From assembly GCA_000169115.1 (NCBI GenBank), contig AAVV01000011.1:1-64000 (forward strand): a DNA stretch of 64,000 bases, written 5' to 3'. Each line of letters opens with the position of its first letter. Position 1 is the stretch's first letter. The notes beneath the pieces were generated by a model, which was given only the letters and a program-made list of their open reading frames with translations, searched no databases and was not told the DNA's origin. The position numbers and the translations under genes are program-made. The stretch comes from a marine gamma proteobacterium HTCC2080. GTDB lineage: Bacteria; Pseudomonadota; Gammaproteobacteria; Pseudomonadales; Halieaceae. Positions 38,363 through 46,837 of this stretch are shown one piece after another.

Positions 38363-39811
38363 GTGGTTAAGCACTCCAATACTGAAGATCCATGGGCGTT
38401 AAAAGTGCTGGCTGCCGTCGCAGAACTGGGACCACAAAGATATTACGACCCCGTTATAACCAGCGAGGTTGTCAAAAATGACCTAGTTTCTCTAATCAGA
38501 GCCAGCCAAAAGCTGAAAGAGAAAGTCGCAATAGCGTCCCCTGAAGCCCGTCATGATCGCCGCAACATCATTGGTGCAATTCGAGGCTACTCCGAGATGT
38601 TGCTGGAAGATAGCGAGGTGCTACCCGCCGCCGTCAGAGCTCATTTGCTTCAAATATTGGCCGCAGCTAAAAATGAGCCGAAACCTGCGTCTGAATCAGC
38701 GACACCAACGAAATCTGTGACCCTACTACCCAGTGAGGAGCCCGGAGTCATTCTTGCCGTTGACGACCTCCCGGAGAATCGCGAGTTGGTATCACGACTG
38801 CTGCAGAAAACCGGCCATACGGTCATTTCGGCCGAGTCGGGTGAAGAAGCGCTTGAACTTCTCGATACCATGGGGGTCGACGTAGTGCTGCTCGACCTTG
38901 TCATGCCAGGAATTGGTGGGGCAGAGGTGCTAAAGCGTCTCAAAGAAGACGAGCGTCTGCGCGCAACACCGGTGGTGATGATCAGCGGGCAACAAGACAT
39001 GGACCAAATTGTCATGTGCATTGAGGCTGGCGCAGACGACTACCTACTAAAGCCTTTCAATCCCGTCTTGCTGCAAGCCAGAATCTCCGCAGGTATCGAA
39101 CGAAAGCGCTGGCATGACCGAGAAGAGCTTTACCGTGAACAGCTTGAGCGACGAGAGCAATTTATTCGCGCCACCTTTGGCCGCTACCTGTCGGACGATA
39201 TCGTCGACGAAATTCTCGAGCGACCCGAGGGGCTGGAACTTGGTGGTGACCTTCGTGAGGTCACAATCATGATGTCTGATATTCGCGGCTTTACGACGCT
39301 TGTAGAACACCTGCCACCGCAACAAGTCGTGACACTCCTCAATCGCTACCTTGGCCGTATGACCGAAATTATCCTTGAATTTGGTGGCACTATCGACGAA
39401 TTTCTTGGCGATGCAGTGCTCGCGGTATTTGGTGCTCCCCGCCGAAATGACGATGATCCAGATCGAGCCGTTCGTTGTGCCCTAGTGATGCAAGAAGCGA
39501 TGGCAGACATCAATATCGCAAACAGTGCCGATGGCCTTCCCGAAGTAGAAATGGCCATTGCCCTAAACACAGGATCGGTGGTCGCTGGTAATATTGGTAG
39601 TGAAAGACGTTCAAAATATGGATTTGTCGGTCATGCCATGAACGTCACCTCCCGTATCGAAGATGTTGCCAAGCCTGGCGAAATTCTCATCTCACAGACT
39701 ACCTATGAGAAGCTGGAAAGTGACTATAAGTTCGGCAACTCACGCTCCCTATCTGTGAAGGGCATTGAGGCAGAACTTCGGGTTCACGCCGTATTGGGAG
39801 GCATTCAATGA
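38363..39811 (+). CDS. Response regulator with C-terminal class III nucleotide cyclase domain
   Basis: 482 residues. An N-terminal helix pair with His64 in HDRRNIIGAIRGYSEMLLED resembles a histidine-kinase dimerisation helix but has no ATPase domain. A receiver domain follows (about 128-245; phospho-acceptor Asp178 in LLDLVMPG), then a coiled linker, then a class III cyclase (about 295-480). The metal Asp residues (Asp306 in SDIRGF, Asp350 in GD) and transition-state Asn427 and Arg431 are intact, so it should be active. The purine-selecting Lys is Glu346 and the partner position is Gly420, so ATP versus GTP use is uncertain. GTG start with GAGG upstream; its stop overlaps the next gene as ATGA. 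Confidence 0.9.
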   Translation: MVKHSNTEDPWALKVLAAVAELGPQRYYDPVITSEVVKNDLVSLIRASQKLKEKVAIASPEARHDRRNIIGAIRGYSEMLLEDSEVLPAAVRAHLLQILAAAKNEPKPASESATPTKSVTLLPSEEPGVILAVDDLPENRELVSRLLQKTGHTVISAESGEEALELLDTMGVDVVLLDLVMPGIGGAEVLKRLKEDERLRATPVVMISGQQDMDQIVMCIEAGADDYLLKPFNPVLLQARISAGIERKRWHDREELYREQLERREQFIRATFGRYLSDDIVDEILERPEGLELGGDLREVTIMMSDIRGFTTLVEHLPPQQVVTLLNRYLGRMTEIILEFGGTIDEFLGDAVLAVFGAPRRNDDDPDRAVRCALVMQEAMADINIANSADGLPEVEMAIALNTGSVVAGNIGSERRSKYGFVGHAMNVTSRIEDVAKPGEILISQTTYEKLESDYKFGNSRSLSVKGIEAELRVHAVLGGIQ

Positions 39812-40188
39812 CAACAAATATGAGCCGGCATTTACTGTTAGTAGAGGACAACGAGGTCAATCGCGAGATGCTACAGCGCCGACTACAGAGAGTCGGATAC
39901 ACCCTAGATTGCGCAGCTGATGGTCAGGAAGCACTCGACAAAATGCGCGATGTAAAACCTGCCCTTGTCTTATTAGATATCAATCTGCCCATCAAAGATG
40001 GTTGGACAGTCGTCAAGGAGGCTCGCTCAGATTCCGACATTCAAGACATTCCCATTATTGCCCTGACAGCACACGCCATGGAGAGCGATCGGCAGCAAGC
40101 ACTGGCGTCGGGGTGTCGAGATTATGCGACAAAACCTATCGACTTCCCCGAGCTGGTCATCAAAATAGAAAACTTGCTCACAGCATGA
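39808..40188 (+). CDS. Single-domain response regulator
   Basis: 126-residue receiver with no output domain. The acidic pocket is VEDN, the phospho-acceptor is Asp57 in LLDINLP, then ALTAHA with the switch Thr, and the Lys of TKPI. It resembles DivK/Spo0F-type phosphotransfer receivers. It is joined by ATGA overlaps to the cyclase gene before it and the kinase gene after it, so the three products are probably made in fixed proportion and pass phosphate among themselves. Confidence 0.92.
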   Translation: MTTNMSRHLLLVEDNEVNREMLQRRLQRVGYTLDCAADGQEALDKMRDVKPALVLLDINLPIKDGWTVVKEARSDSDIQDIPIIALTAHAMESDRQQALASGCRDYATKPIDFPELVIKIENLLTA

Positions 40189-41732
40189 AGCTTTCCCAAA
40201 CATCACTAAGCTTAAGAGCCCGCCTGTACCTGTTTTCAATGGCGATTCTGACACTGTTTGTGGTGAACGTGGCGACCCACCTGTGGGGAAGTTTTGCTCG
40301 CAGCGAGAGTTTAGTGGCTTATCGCGATGCCGCAGTAGCGGCTCAACTGGTTAACGACCTTCAGCAAGGCCTCGAATCAGCTCGTCAACAAACCCTTGTA
40401 TTAGCAACGCTTCGAGAGACCACTGACGAACCTTTGGGAGATGCCGAACGGGAAACAGCGACGGCCGAGCTCGACACCCTGCGGCAAAGACTGGGAAAGT
40501 TAGGTGCACTGGGAGGCGAGTCGACTGAGGACTACTACCGCAGGCTGTTTGACAGCGGTTCGCAACTTCTTGATGAATGGCAGGCCTTCTATAACAACTA
40601 CAATCGTTCAAGCAGCGAATCATCCGTAGAATCACCAGTTCAATATAACGACACCTGGCAAAAGCTCAACGAACTCGAGCAACGCCAGGAAGCGCTTGCT
40701 ATCGAGCGTTCCCGTACCATTGACGGCACCATCACGCTGACAGATCAGATTACCGTTATCGGCTTTATTACTACTATCGCGGTCACCATGCTGCTCGTTA
40801 TATTGCTGATTCGATCAACCAACTCCAGCCTTTTGCGGCTAAAAACCGGGGTTCAACGATTCGGCTCGGGTGACTTAAGCTACCGTATTGATGAGAACCG
40901 TGATGCCGGTGAAATACAGGATTTAGCACGAACCTTTAATGACATGTCTGGCAAGCTGTCGACGGCGATTGAAGAAGTTAATAGCTCTAAAGCCGATGCC
41001 GATGCCGCGAACGCTGCAAAATCAATGTTTTTAGCCAATGTTAGCCATGAACTGAGGACACCTCTCAACGCCATTATTGGCTACAGTGAGATGTTGCAAG
41101 ACGAGCTCGGCGACCCTGGAGAAGTTAACCGCGAACAAGTACAACACGATCTAGGCACCATTATTATTTCCGGACGGCAGCTGCTTGGTTTGATCAACGA
41201 GATTCTTGACCTGTCTAAAATAGAAACTGGAAAGATGCAGATCAACCTGGAGTCTTTTCAGCCAGCGGCGCATATCTTACAGGTGTGTGACGCGCTATCG
41301 CCCTTGTTGTCACAACATAAAAATACGCTAGAACTCAATCTCGTGGGTGCTGAGGGCCACACCATGCACAGTGACCCCGGTAAGTTGCAGCAAATTGTGA
41401 CCAACCTATTTAGCAACGCCTGTAAGTTTACCGACAACGGTACCATCGTTGTGGCTGCTGAGATCAGCCAAGACCAACTCACATTGACGGTAACTGATGA
41501 CGGTATCGGCATGACCGCCGAGCAACAGGGGCGAGTCTTTGACACCTTCGTTCAGGCGGAGGCTACAACAGGTACGAAATACGGTGGCACTGGCCTGGGG
41601 TTATCAATCGTTAAGGATTTTTGCGCAATGTTAGGTGGAGAGATCAGCTTGACCAGCGCGCCCGATGCCGGGTCGTGCTTCACTGTAACGCTTCCGACTA
41701 TTGGCCCAGCGTCAAATCTCGAAGCCGCTTAA
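40185..41732 (+). CDS. Membrane sensor histidine kinase
   Basis: 515 residues starting at the ATG that overlaps the previous stop. TM1 is at about 13-35, a roughly 150-residue mostly helical periplasmic sensor region follows, then TM2 at about 190-210, HAMP (to about 265), the dimerisation helix with His288 in SHELRTPLNAIIGYSEML, and an HATPase domain with N box (NLFSNACKFT), DDGIGM and GTGLGLSIV. Last gene of the operon. Its natural partners are the two receivers encoded just upstream. Its 3' end overlaps the convergent lipoprotein gene by 35 bases. Confidence 0.93.
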   Translation: MKLSQTSLSLRARLYLFSMAILTLFVVNVATHLWGSFARSESLVAYRDAAVAAQLVNDLQQGLESARQQTLVLATLRETTDEPLGDAERETATAELDTLRQRLGKLGALGGESTEDYYRRLFDSGSQLLDEWQAFYNNYNRSSSESSVESPVQYNDTWQKLNELEQRQEALAIERSRTIDGTITLTDQITVIGFITTIAVTMLLVILLIRSTNSSLLRLKTGVQRFGSGDLSYRIDENRDAGEIQDLARTFNDMSGKLSTAIEEVNSSKADADAANAAKSMFLANVSHELRTPLNAIIGYSEMLQDELGDPGEVNREQVQHDLGTIIISGRQLLGLINEILDLSKIETGKMQINLESFQPAAHILQVCDALSPLLSQHKNTLELNLVGAEGHTMHSDPGKLQQIVTNLFSNACKFTDNGTIVVAAEISQDQLTLTVTDDGIGMTAEQQGRVFDTFVQAEATTGTKYGGTGLGLSIVKDFCAMLGGEISLTSAPDAGSCFTVTLPTIGPASNLEAA

Positions 41733-42222
41733 GCGCCTCTTCGCGCTTTTCTAAATCTTCTGAGATCGCCTTATTTAACGCATCGAGTGCCTCAAGACGC
41801 CCTTCAAGAGTCTGCACTGCAGCCAACGCTAAAATCATCACCTCAGCACGCTCATCAACACCACTCGCTGCACTATCGGCCGTCGCAATGCTCGCCTCAC
41901 TCATCAACGTCACAAAGGCAATGCCAACATCAGCCTCACGCTGAGCCTCAGAGCCTGCCGAATCACGATGCCGTTCAAAGTAGGTGGCGGCCTGATCGTA
42001 GTCCCGCGCAGCTAAGGCGCGAACACCCCGGTCAAAATAATTTTCCGCCACGACAACCATCGCTTCGCAATCACAGCCAACAGCGAGAGGGTCAGGAAGG
42101 TTAAGCTCAACAGCAGAGACTTCGGGCTCGGGCTCAGGGGCCGCAGATTCAGGGCTCACACAGCCGGAAACAACGAGTAACGCGAAAATTACTATGGCAA
42201 AGCGTGAGCAGGTATGAGGCAA
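41698..42222 (-). CDS. Hypothetical lipoprotein
   Basis: About 174 residues. The signal ends in LLVVSGC, a strong lipobox, followed by a Pro/Glu-rich linker and a helical domain (VVAENYFDRGVRALAARDYDQAATYFERH) that looks like a single TPR-like repeat, and a C-terminal helix. The start is uncertain: TTG at 42222 gives a compact signal peptide (MPHTCSRF), while TTG at 42270 adds 16 residues. It is just downstream of lysS on the same strand. No function is recognised; it may belong to an envelope assembly. Confidence 0.7.
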   Translation of the reverse strand: MPHTCSRFAIVIFALLVVSGCVSPESAAPEPEPEVSAVELNLPDPLAVGCDCEAMVVVAENYFDRGVRALAARDYDQAATYFERHRDSAGSEAQREADVGIAFVTLMSEASIATADSAASGVDERAEVMILALAAVQTLEGRLEALDALNKAISEDLEKREEALKRLRDLTLGQ

Positions 42223-42284
42223 AACAGTCAGGCTCTTAAATTTTGTGTTTTGAGAATAGCACCCGCTCAACCCAGCGACCAGCG

Positions 42285-43796
42285 CTAATCTTCTGGTCGC
42301 ATGTGAGGGAAGAGTAATACGTCGCGAATAGAGGCTGCGTCAGTGAGAAGCATCACCAATCGGTCGATACCGATACCCTCCCCGGCCGTAGGTGGCATGC
42401 CGTACTCTAAGGCACGCACGTAATCGTGATCAAAATGCATGGCCTCCTCATCGCCACTGTCTTTTTCCGCGGCCTGAGCTCTGAAGCGCTCGGCTTGATC
42501 TTCTGGGTCATTAAGCTCGCTAAAACCATTGGCAATCTCGCGGCCACCAACAAAAAACTCAAAGCGATCTGTGATGAAGGGGTTGTCGTCATTACGCCGC
42601 GCCAGTGGCGACACTTCGGTTGGATAAGCTGTGATAAAGGTGGGCTGTTCCAAGCGGTGCTCCGCCGTAGCCTCAAATATTTCGATTTGTATTTTACCCA
42701 AGCCCCAGCTCGGCTTTACTTCGATCCCTAGTTCGTGAGCTACCGCAGCAGCCGCCTCTCGGGAAGCGATTTGCTCCGGTGTAATATCTGGGTTGTACTT
42801 ATAAATTGCGTCTAACACCGACAATCGTGCGAAGGGCTGGGAAAAATCAAGCTGCAACTCGCCGTAAGGTACTGTCATCGTACCCAAAAGGTTTTGAGTT
42901 AACTCACGCAACAACGCCTCGGTGAGATCCATGGCATCGTTGTAATCGGCATAAGCCCAATAAAACTCGAGCATCGTGAACTCAGGATTGTGCCGCGTCG
43001 ATAATCCTTCATTACGAAAATTGCGGTTTATCTCATAGACCTTTTCGAATCCGCCAACGGTCAAGCGCTTCAAATAAAGCTCTGGCGCAATACGCAGGTA
43101 CATAGGCATATCAAGGGCGTTGTGATGGGTCTCAAAGGGCTTGGCGGCTGCACCACCCGGTATAGGGTGAAGCATCGGAGTTTCTACCTCCATAAAGCCC
43201 CGGTCATCGAGAAAACGACGAATGAAGCTCACAGCCGCCGAGCGCATCCGAAACACAGCCCGGCTATCTGGGTTTACGATGAGATCGACATAACGCTGCC
43301 GGTAGCGCATTTCTTGATCTGACAAGCCATGATATTTGTCAGGCAAAGGGCGCAGCGCCTTGGTCAACAGACGCGCACTCTCCATATTGATATAGAGATC
43401 ACCTTTACCACTGCGATTAATGGGGCCTGATGCAGCGACGATGTCACCCAAATCCCAAGTTTTTATGGCCTCTAGGGTGGTGGCGTCTAACACTTTTCGA
43501 TTGATGTACAGCTGAATAGTCGAGGTGCCGTCCTGAATGAGGAGGAATGCCCCTCGATTACGAATCAGGCGTCCGGCTACAGCGAAGACCTCGTGCTTTT
43601 CTTCAAGATCTTCCTTGCTTATCGCTTCAAAGTCTTGCTGCAGCGCCTCTGCTTCCGCCGTGCGCCGAAAATCGTTGGGGAACGGCTGTACGCCGGCCTC
43701 ACGTAACGATGCCAGCTTCGATCGCCGCTCAGCGATCAACTTATTTTCCTCTGCGGGGTCTACCCCCCCTGCTTCGGTTAATTCCGAGTCACTCAT
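42285..43796 (-). CDS. lysS: Lysyl-tRNA synthetase, class II
   Basis: Charges tRNA-Lys. It has 503 residues: N-terminal OB-fold anticodon-binding domain, then class II motif 1 ([15 protein letters not shown]), motif 2 ([18 protein letters not shown]) and motif 3 ([12 protein letters not shown]). AGGA lies eight bases before the ATG. It lies 21 bases downstream of prfB, the common prfB-lysS pair of proteobacteria. Confidence 0.96.
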   Translation of the reverse strand: MSDSELTEAGGVDPAEENKLIAERRSKLASLREAGVQPFPNDFRRTAEAEALQQDFEAISKEDLEEKHEVFAVAGRLIRNRGAFLLIQDGTSTIQLYINRKVLDATTLEAIKTWDLGDIVAASGPINRSGKGDLYINMESARLLTKALRPLPDKYHGLSDQEMRYRQRYVDLIVNPDSRAVFRMRSAAVSFIRRFLDDRGFMEVETPMLHPIPGGAAAKPFETHHNALDMPMYLRIAPELYLKRLTVGGFEKVYEINRNFRNEGLSTRHNPEFTMLEFYWAYADYNDAMDLTEALLRELTQNLLGTMTVPYGELQLDFSQPFARLSVLDAIYKYNPDITPEQIASREAAAAVAHELGIEVKPSWGLGKIQIEIFEATAEHRLEQPTFITAYPTEVSPLARRNDDNPFITDRFEFFVGGREIANGFSELNDPEDQAERFRAQAAEKDSGDEEAMHFDHDYVRALEYGMPPTAGEGIGIDRLVMLLTDAASIRDVLLFPHMRPED

Positions 43797-43817
43797 AAGG
43801 CTGTTCCTGAGGTTTCA

Positions 43818-44913
43818 TCACAATCCCTTTTTAAGAGATGCTTCAATAAATTTATCCAAATCCCCATCCAAAACCGCTTGGGTATTGCGCGTTTCAACCT
43901 GCGTACGCAGGTCTTTAATTCGCGCATCATCCAAAACATAGGATCGAATCTGGCTACCCCAACCGATATCAGCCTTGCTGTCTTCGAGGGCTTGCTTGTC
44001 TGCGGAACGCTTCAACACCTCAAGCTCATAAAGCTTGGCTCGCAACTGTTTCATCGCATTGTCTTTATTTTGGTGCTGGGAACGTTCGGTCTGGCAACTC
44101 ACCACCGTATTGGTCGGCTCGTGGGTAATACGCACCGCAGAATCGGTTGTATTCACGTGCTGACCGCCAGCGCCAGAGGAGCGGTAGGTATCTACCCGGA
44201 GGTCGGCTGGATTAATGTCAATTTCAATATTGTCATCAATTTCGGGAGAGACAAAAATCGATGCAAACGACGTATGACGTCTACCGCCACTGTCAAAGGG
44301 CGACTTGCGTACCAGCCGGTGTACACCCGTTTCGGTGCGCAGCCAACCAAAAGCGTACTCTCCTTCAAATTGAACCGTTGCGCTCTTGAGGCCCGCGACT
44401 TCACCTGCCGACGCTTCAACCACCCGGGCTTTGAAGCCTTTACTCTCACCCCAACGCAGATACATTCTGAGCAGCATTTCAGTCCAATCCTGAGCCTCTG
44501 TACCCCCAGAGCCAGACTGAACATCGAGATAGGCATTATTGGGGTCCATCTCACCAGAGAACATGCGACGAAATTCCAGCTTTTCTAGCTGCGCAATCAA
44601 ATCGCTGGTATCTGAGGCCACCATGTCCGCTGTGTCGATATCGTCCTCGGCAACGGCCATTTCCAGAAGATCATGGGAGTCGGTACTGCCGCGATCTAGG
44701 TCATCAATAGTTTTTACCACCAACTCTAAAGAGGCGCGCTCCTTGCCTAGAGCCTGTGCACGCTCAGGTTCATCCCAAACGCTGGGCTCAGCAAGTTCCA
44801 ACTCTACTTCGGCGAGGCGATCTTTTTTTTCTGCGTAGTCAAAGATACCCCCGGAGCACATCTGTACGCTCACGAATGTCTTTAATCTGGTTAAAAATGG
44901 GGGCGACTTCCAC
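43818..44913 (-). CDS. prfB: Peptide chain release factor 2 with programmed +1 frameshift
   Basis: Recognises UGA and UAA stops. The first 24 codons run from GTG 44913 ([20 protein letters not shown]...) to an in-frame TGA at 44839-44841; translation must then shift +1 at CTT-T to continue DYAEKKDRL. The joined product is 364 residues (E. coli RF2 has 365). The codon-reading SPF is at about 204-206 and the catalytic GGQ at about 249-251. The GTG has a GAG about six bases upstream. Calling the downstream frame alone from 44873 would give a false N-terminus. Confidence 0.95.
44838..44853 (-). promoter_or_regulatory. prfB autoregulatory frameshift signal
   Basis: On the coding strand CGG-GGG-TAT-CTT-TGA-C: an internal Shine-Dalgarno-like G-run three bases before CTT, then the slow UGA stop followed by C. 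This is the conserved RF2 feedback element: low RF2 lets ribosomes pause at UGA and slip +1. Confidence 0.93.
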
Positions 44914-44959
44914 AGGAATCTCGCGAATCAGCTCAAGGGGGCGAAAGTTTATCGGAGGC

Positions 44960-45086
44960 TAACCCCAAGCGCCATAGCGGAATCCAGCGACCGCTTTAAT
45001 TTACCCCTAGGTGCTGAAGGCGTCTTAAGGTGCAATGCCTAGGTATTATTTGAAATGACCAAGTAACGACACACGGCTTGGGGTTA
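44960..45086. repeat. 11-bp inverted repeat between recJ and prfB
   Basis: TAACCCCAAGC at 44960-44970 and GCTTGGGGTTA at 45076-45086 are perfect inverted copies 105 bases apart, bracketing most of the gap between recJ (stop at 45110) and prfB (start at 44913). CCTAGGT occurs twice inside. Purpose unknown. Confidence 0.5.
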
Positions 45087-45109
45087 CAAAATGGCGCTAA
45101 AAACTGCAA

Positions 45110-46837
45110 TCATGCTTCGGGCCAAAGATGCCGAATCATAAGCTGCAGATTTCGCTCACCGCGATAGGTATTGATATCAGGCTGAAACGCTATGCGTACC
45201 CGCGATATCTGATCGTCGGGCCAGCACTCGCGGTCAACATTAAATGCAATAGCCTCAAATTTTTCGCCCCCCGCCTCCAGCCTAAATTTTAGGTGCTTAT
45301 CTTTCAATAACCGTTGCTCCACTATCGCGAAAACACCCTCAAACACCGGCTCGGGAAAGTGCTGCCCCCATGGGCCCGCAGCTGCGATCATTTCAGCACT
45401 ATTTAAGGTTAGGTCCTCCAGTGCCAGCTCGCCATCAGTCATCACAACAGGCTCCGGAGGAACGTGCTCAAGGGCCACCGCTACAGCAGTATCAAAGGCC
45501 TCCTGAAACTGATCCAAATCTTTACGACCTAGACTTAAGCCGGCGGCCATAGCGTGACCACCAAACTTACCGATTAAATCTGGATGCATCGTCGCCACGT
45601 GGTCTAGCACATCACGAATATGTACCCCGGGGATAGAACGCCCGGAACCCTTCAACTCGTCATCGCCCGCATCAGCAAAGACAATAGTGGGCCGGTGGTA
45701 TCGTTCTCTTAGACGCGCTGCAACAATACCAACAACCCCTTGGTGAAAAGTCTTGTTGTACACACACAACCCAAACTTCAGCGTTTTATCGTCCACTTCC
45801 AAAGCGCTGAGTTGGGACAACGCCTCCTCTTGCATATTGGATTCAATGTCACGCCGCTCGCGATTGAGGTCATCCAACTGTTGCGCAAGCGGTCTAGCCT
45901 CGAAAGCACTCTCGGCCAACAAACACTCAATACCAATAGCCATGTCCTCAAGCCGCCCCGCCGCGTTGAGACGCGGGCCAAGAATGAATCCTAGGTCGCT
46001 GCTGCTCAACTCACTCGCGCTGCGGCCGGCAACCTCCAGCAGCGCATCGATCCCGGGGCGGCCACGCCCAGCACGGATACGCGCCAGACCCGCAGCAACC
46101 AAAATACGATTGTTACGATCAAGTGACACAACATCCGCGATAGTACCTAGAGCGACCAAATCGAGCGCATCACCCAGATTAGGCATGGCCATACCGCAAC
46201 GCTCAAACCATTCTCGATCACGAAGTTCGGCACGCAGGGCGGTTAGCACGTAGAACATGACACCCACCCCAGCAAGAGACTTGCTGGGAAACGGACACCC
46301 GGGCTGATTGGGATTCACAATGACATCTGCCGCTGGCAGTTCATCACCCGGTAAATGATGGTCAGTGATAAGCACACTGATGCCAAGGCCCTGCGCCGTT
46401 GCTACGCCTGCAAGACTGGAGATACCGTTATCAACGGTGACAATTAGATCGGGTTCGCGTTCCGCCGCCAAAGCCACGATCTCTGGAGACAGCCCGTAGC
46501 CATATTCAAAACGGTTTGGAACGAGGTAAGAGACTTCCTTGAGCCCCATTTGCCGTAAGACTGAGACCGCCAGTGCTGAACTCGTGGCTCCATCGGCGTC
46601 AAAATCGCCCACAATAACAACTCTCGCCTCACCCTCGATGGCGTCTGCCAACAGCTCCGCCGCCTCGGCTACACCCCGTAATTGTTGCGGGGGCAGTAAT
46701 CCTTTCAGTGCGAGGTCGATCTCGTCTGCAGTCGTCACGCCGCGGTTCGCATACAAACGCTGCATAAGCGGCGACAAACCTGACGACGCTAAAGCTGGAG
46801 TCACCGGCTTAGCGCGCTGCTTAAGCTCGGGCAACAT
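45110..46837 (-). CDS. recJ: Single-stranded-DNA-specific exonuclease RecJ
   Basis: 5'-3' ssDNA exonuclease of the RecF pathway and mismatch repair. It has 575 residues of the DHH superfamily: GDFDADGATSSAL (motif I), TVDNG, ITDHHLPG (DHH motif), NPN, and later GGHAMAAGLS of the DHHA1 part. Its ATG overlaps the thrC stop as TAATG, so it is coupled to thrC. Confidence 0.94.
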   Translation of the reverse strand: MLPELKQRAKPVTPALASSGLSPLMQRLYANRGVTTADEIDLALKGLLPPQQLRGVAEAAELLADAIEGEARVVIVGDFDADGATSSALAVSVLRQMGLKEVSYLVPNRFEYGYGLSPEIVALAAEREPDLIVTVDNGISSLAGVATAQGLGISVLITDHHLPGDELPAADVIVNPNQPGCPFPSKSLAGVGVMFYVLTALRAELRDREWFERCGMAMPNLGDALDLVALGTIADVVSLDRNNRILVAAGLARIRAGRGRPGIDALLEVAGRSASELSSSDLGFILGPRLNAAGRLEDMAIGIECLLAESAFEARPLAQQLDDLNRERRDIESNMQEEALSQLSALEVDDKTLKFGLCVYNKTFHQGVVGIVAARLRERYHRPTIVFADAGDDELKGSGRSIPGVHIRDVLDHVATMHPDLIGKFGGHAMAAGLSLGRKDLDQFQEAFDTAVAVALEHVPPEPVVMTDGELALEDLTLNSAEMIAAAGPWGQHFPEPVFEGVFAIVEQRLLKDKHLKFRLEAGGEKFEAIAFNVDRECWPDDQISRVRIAFQPDINTYRGERNLQLMIRHLWPEA

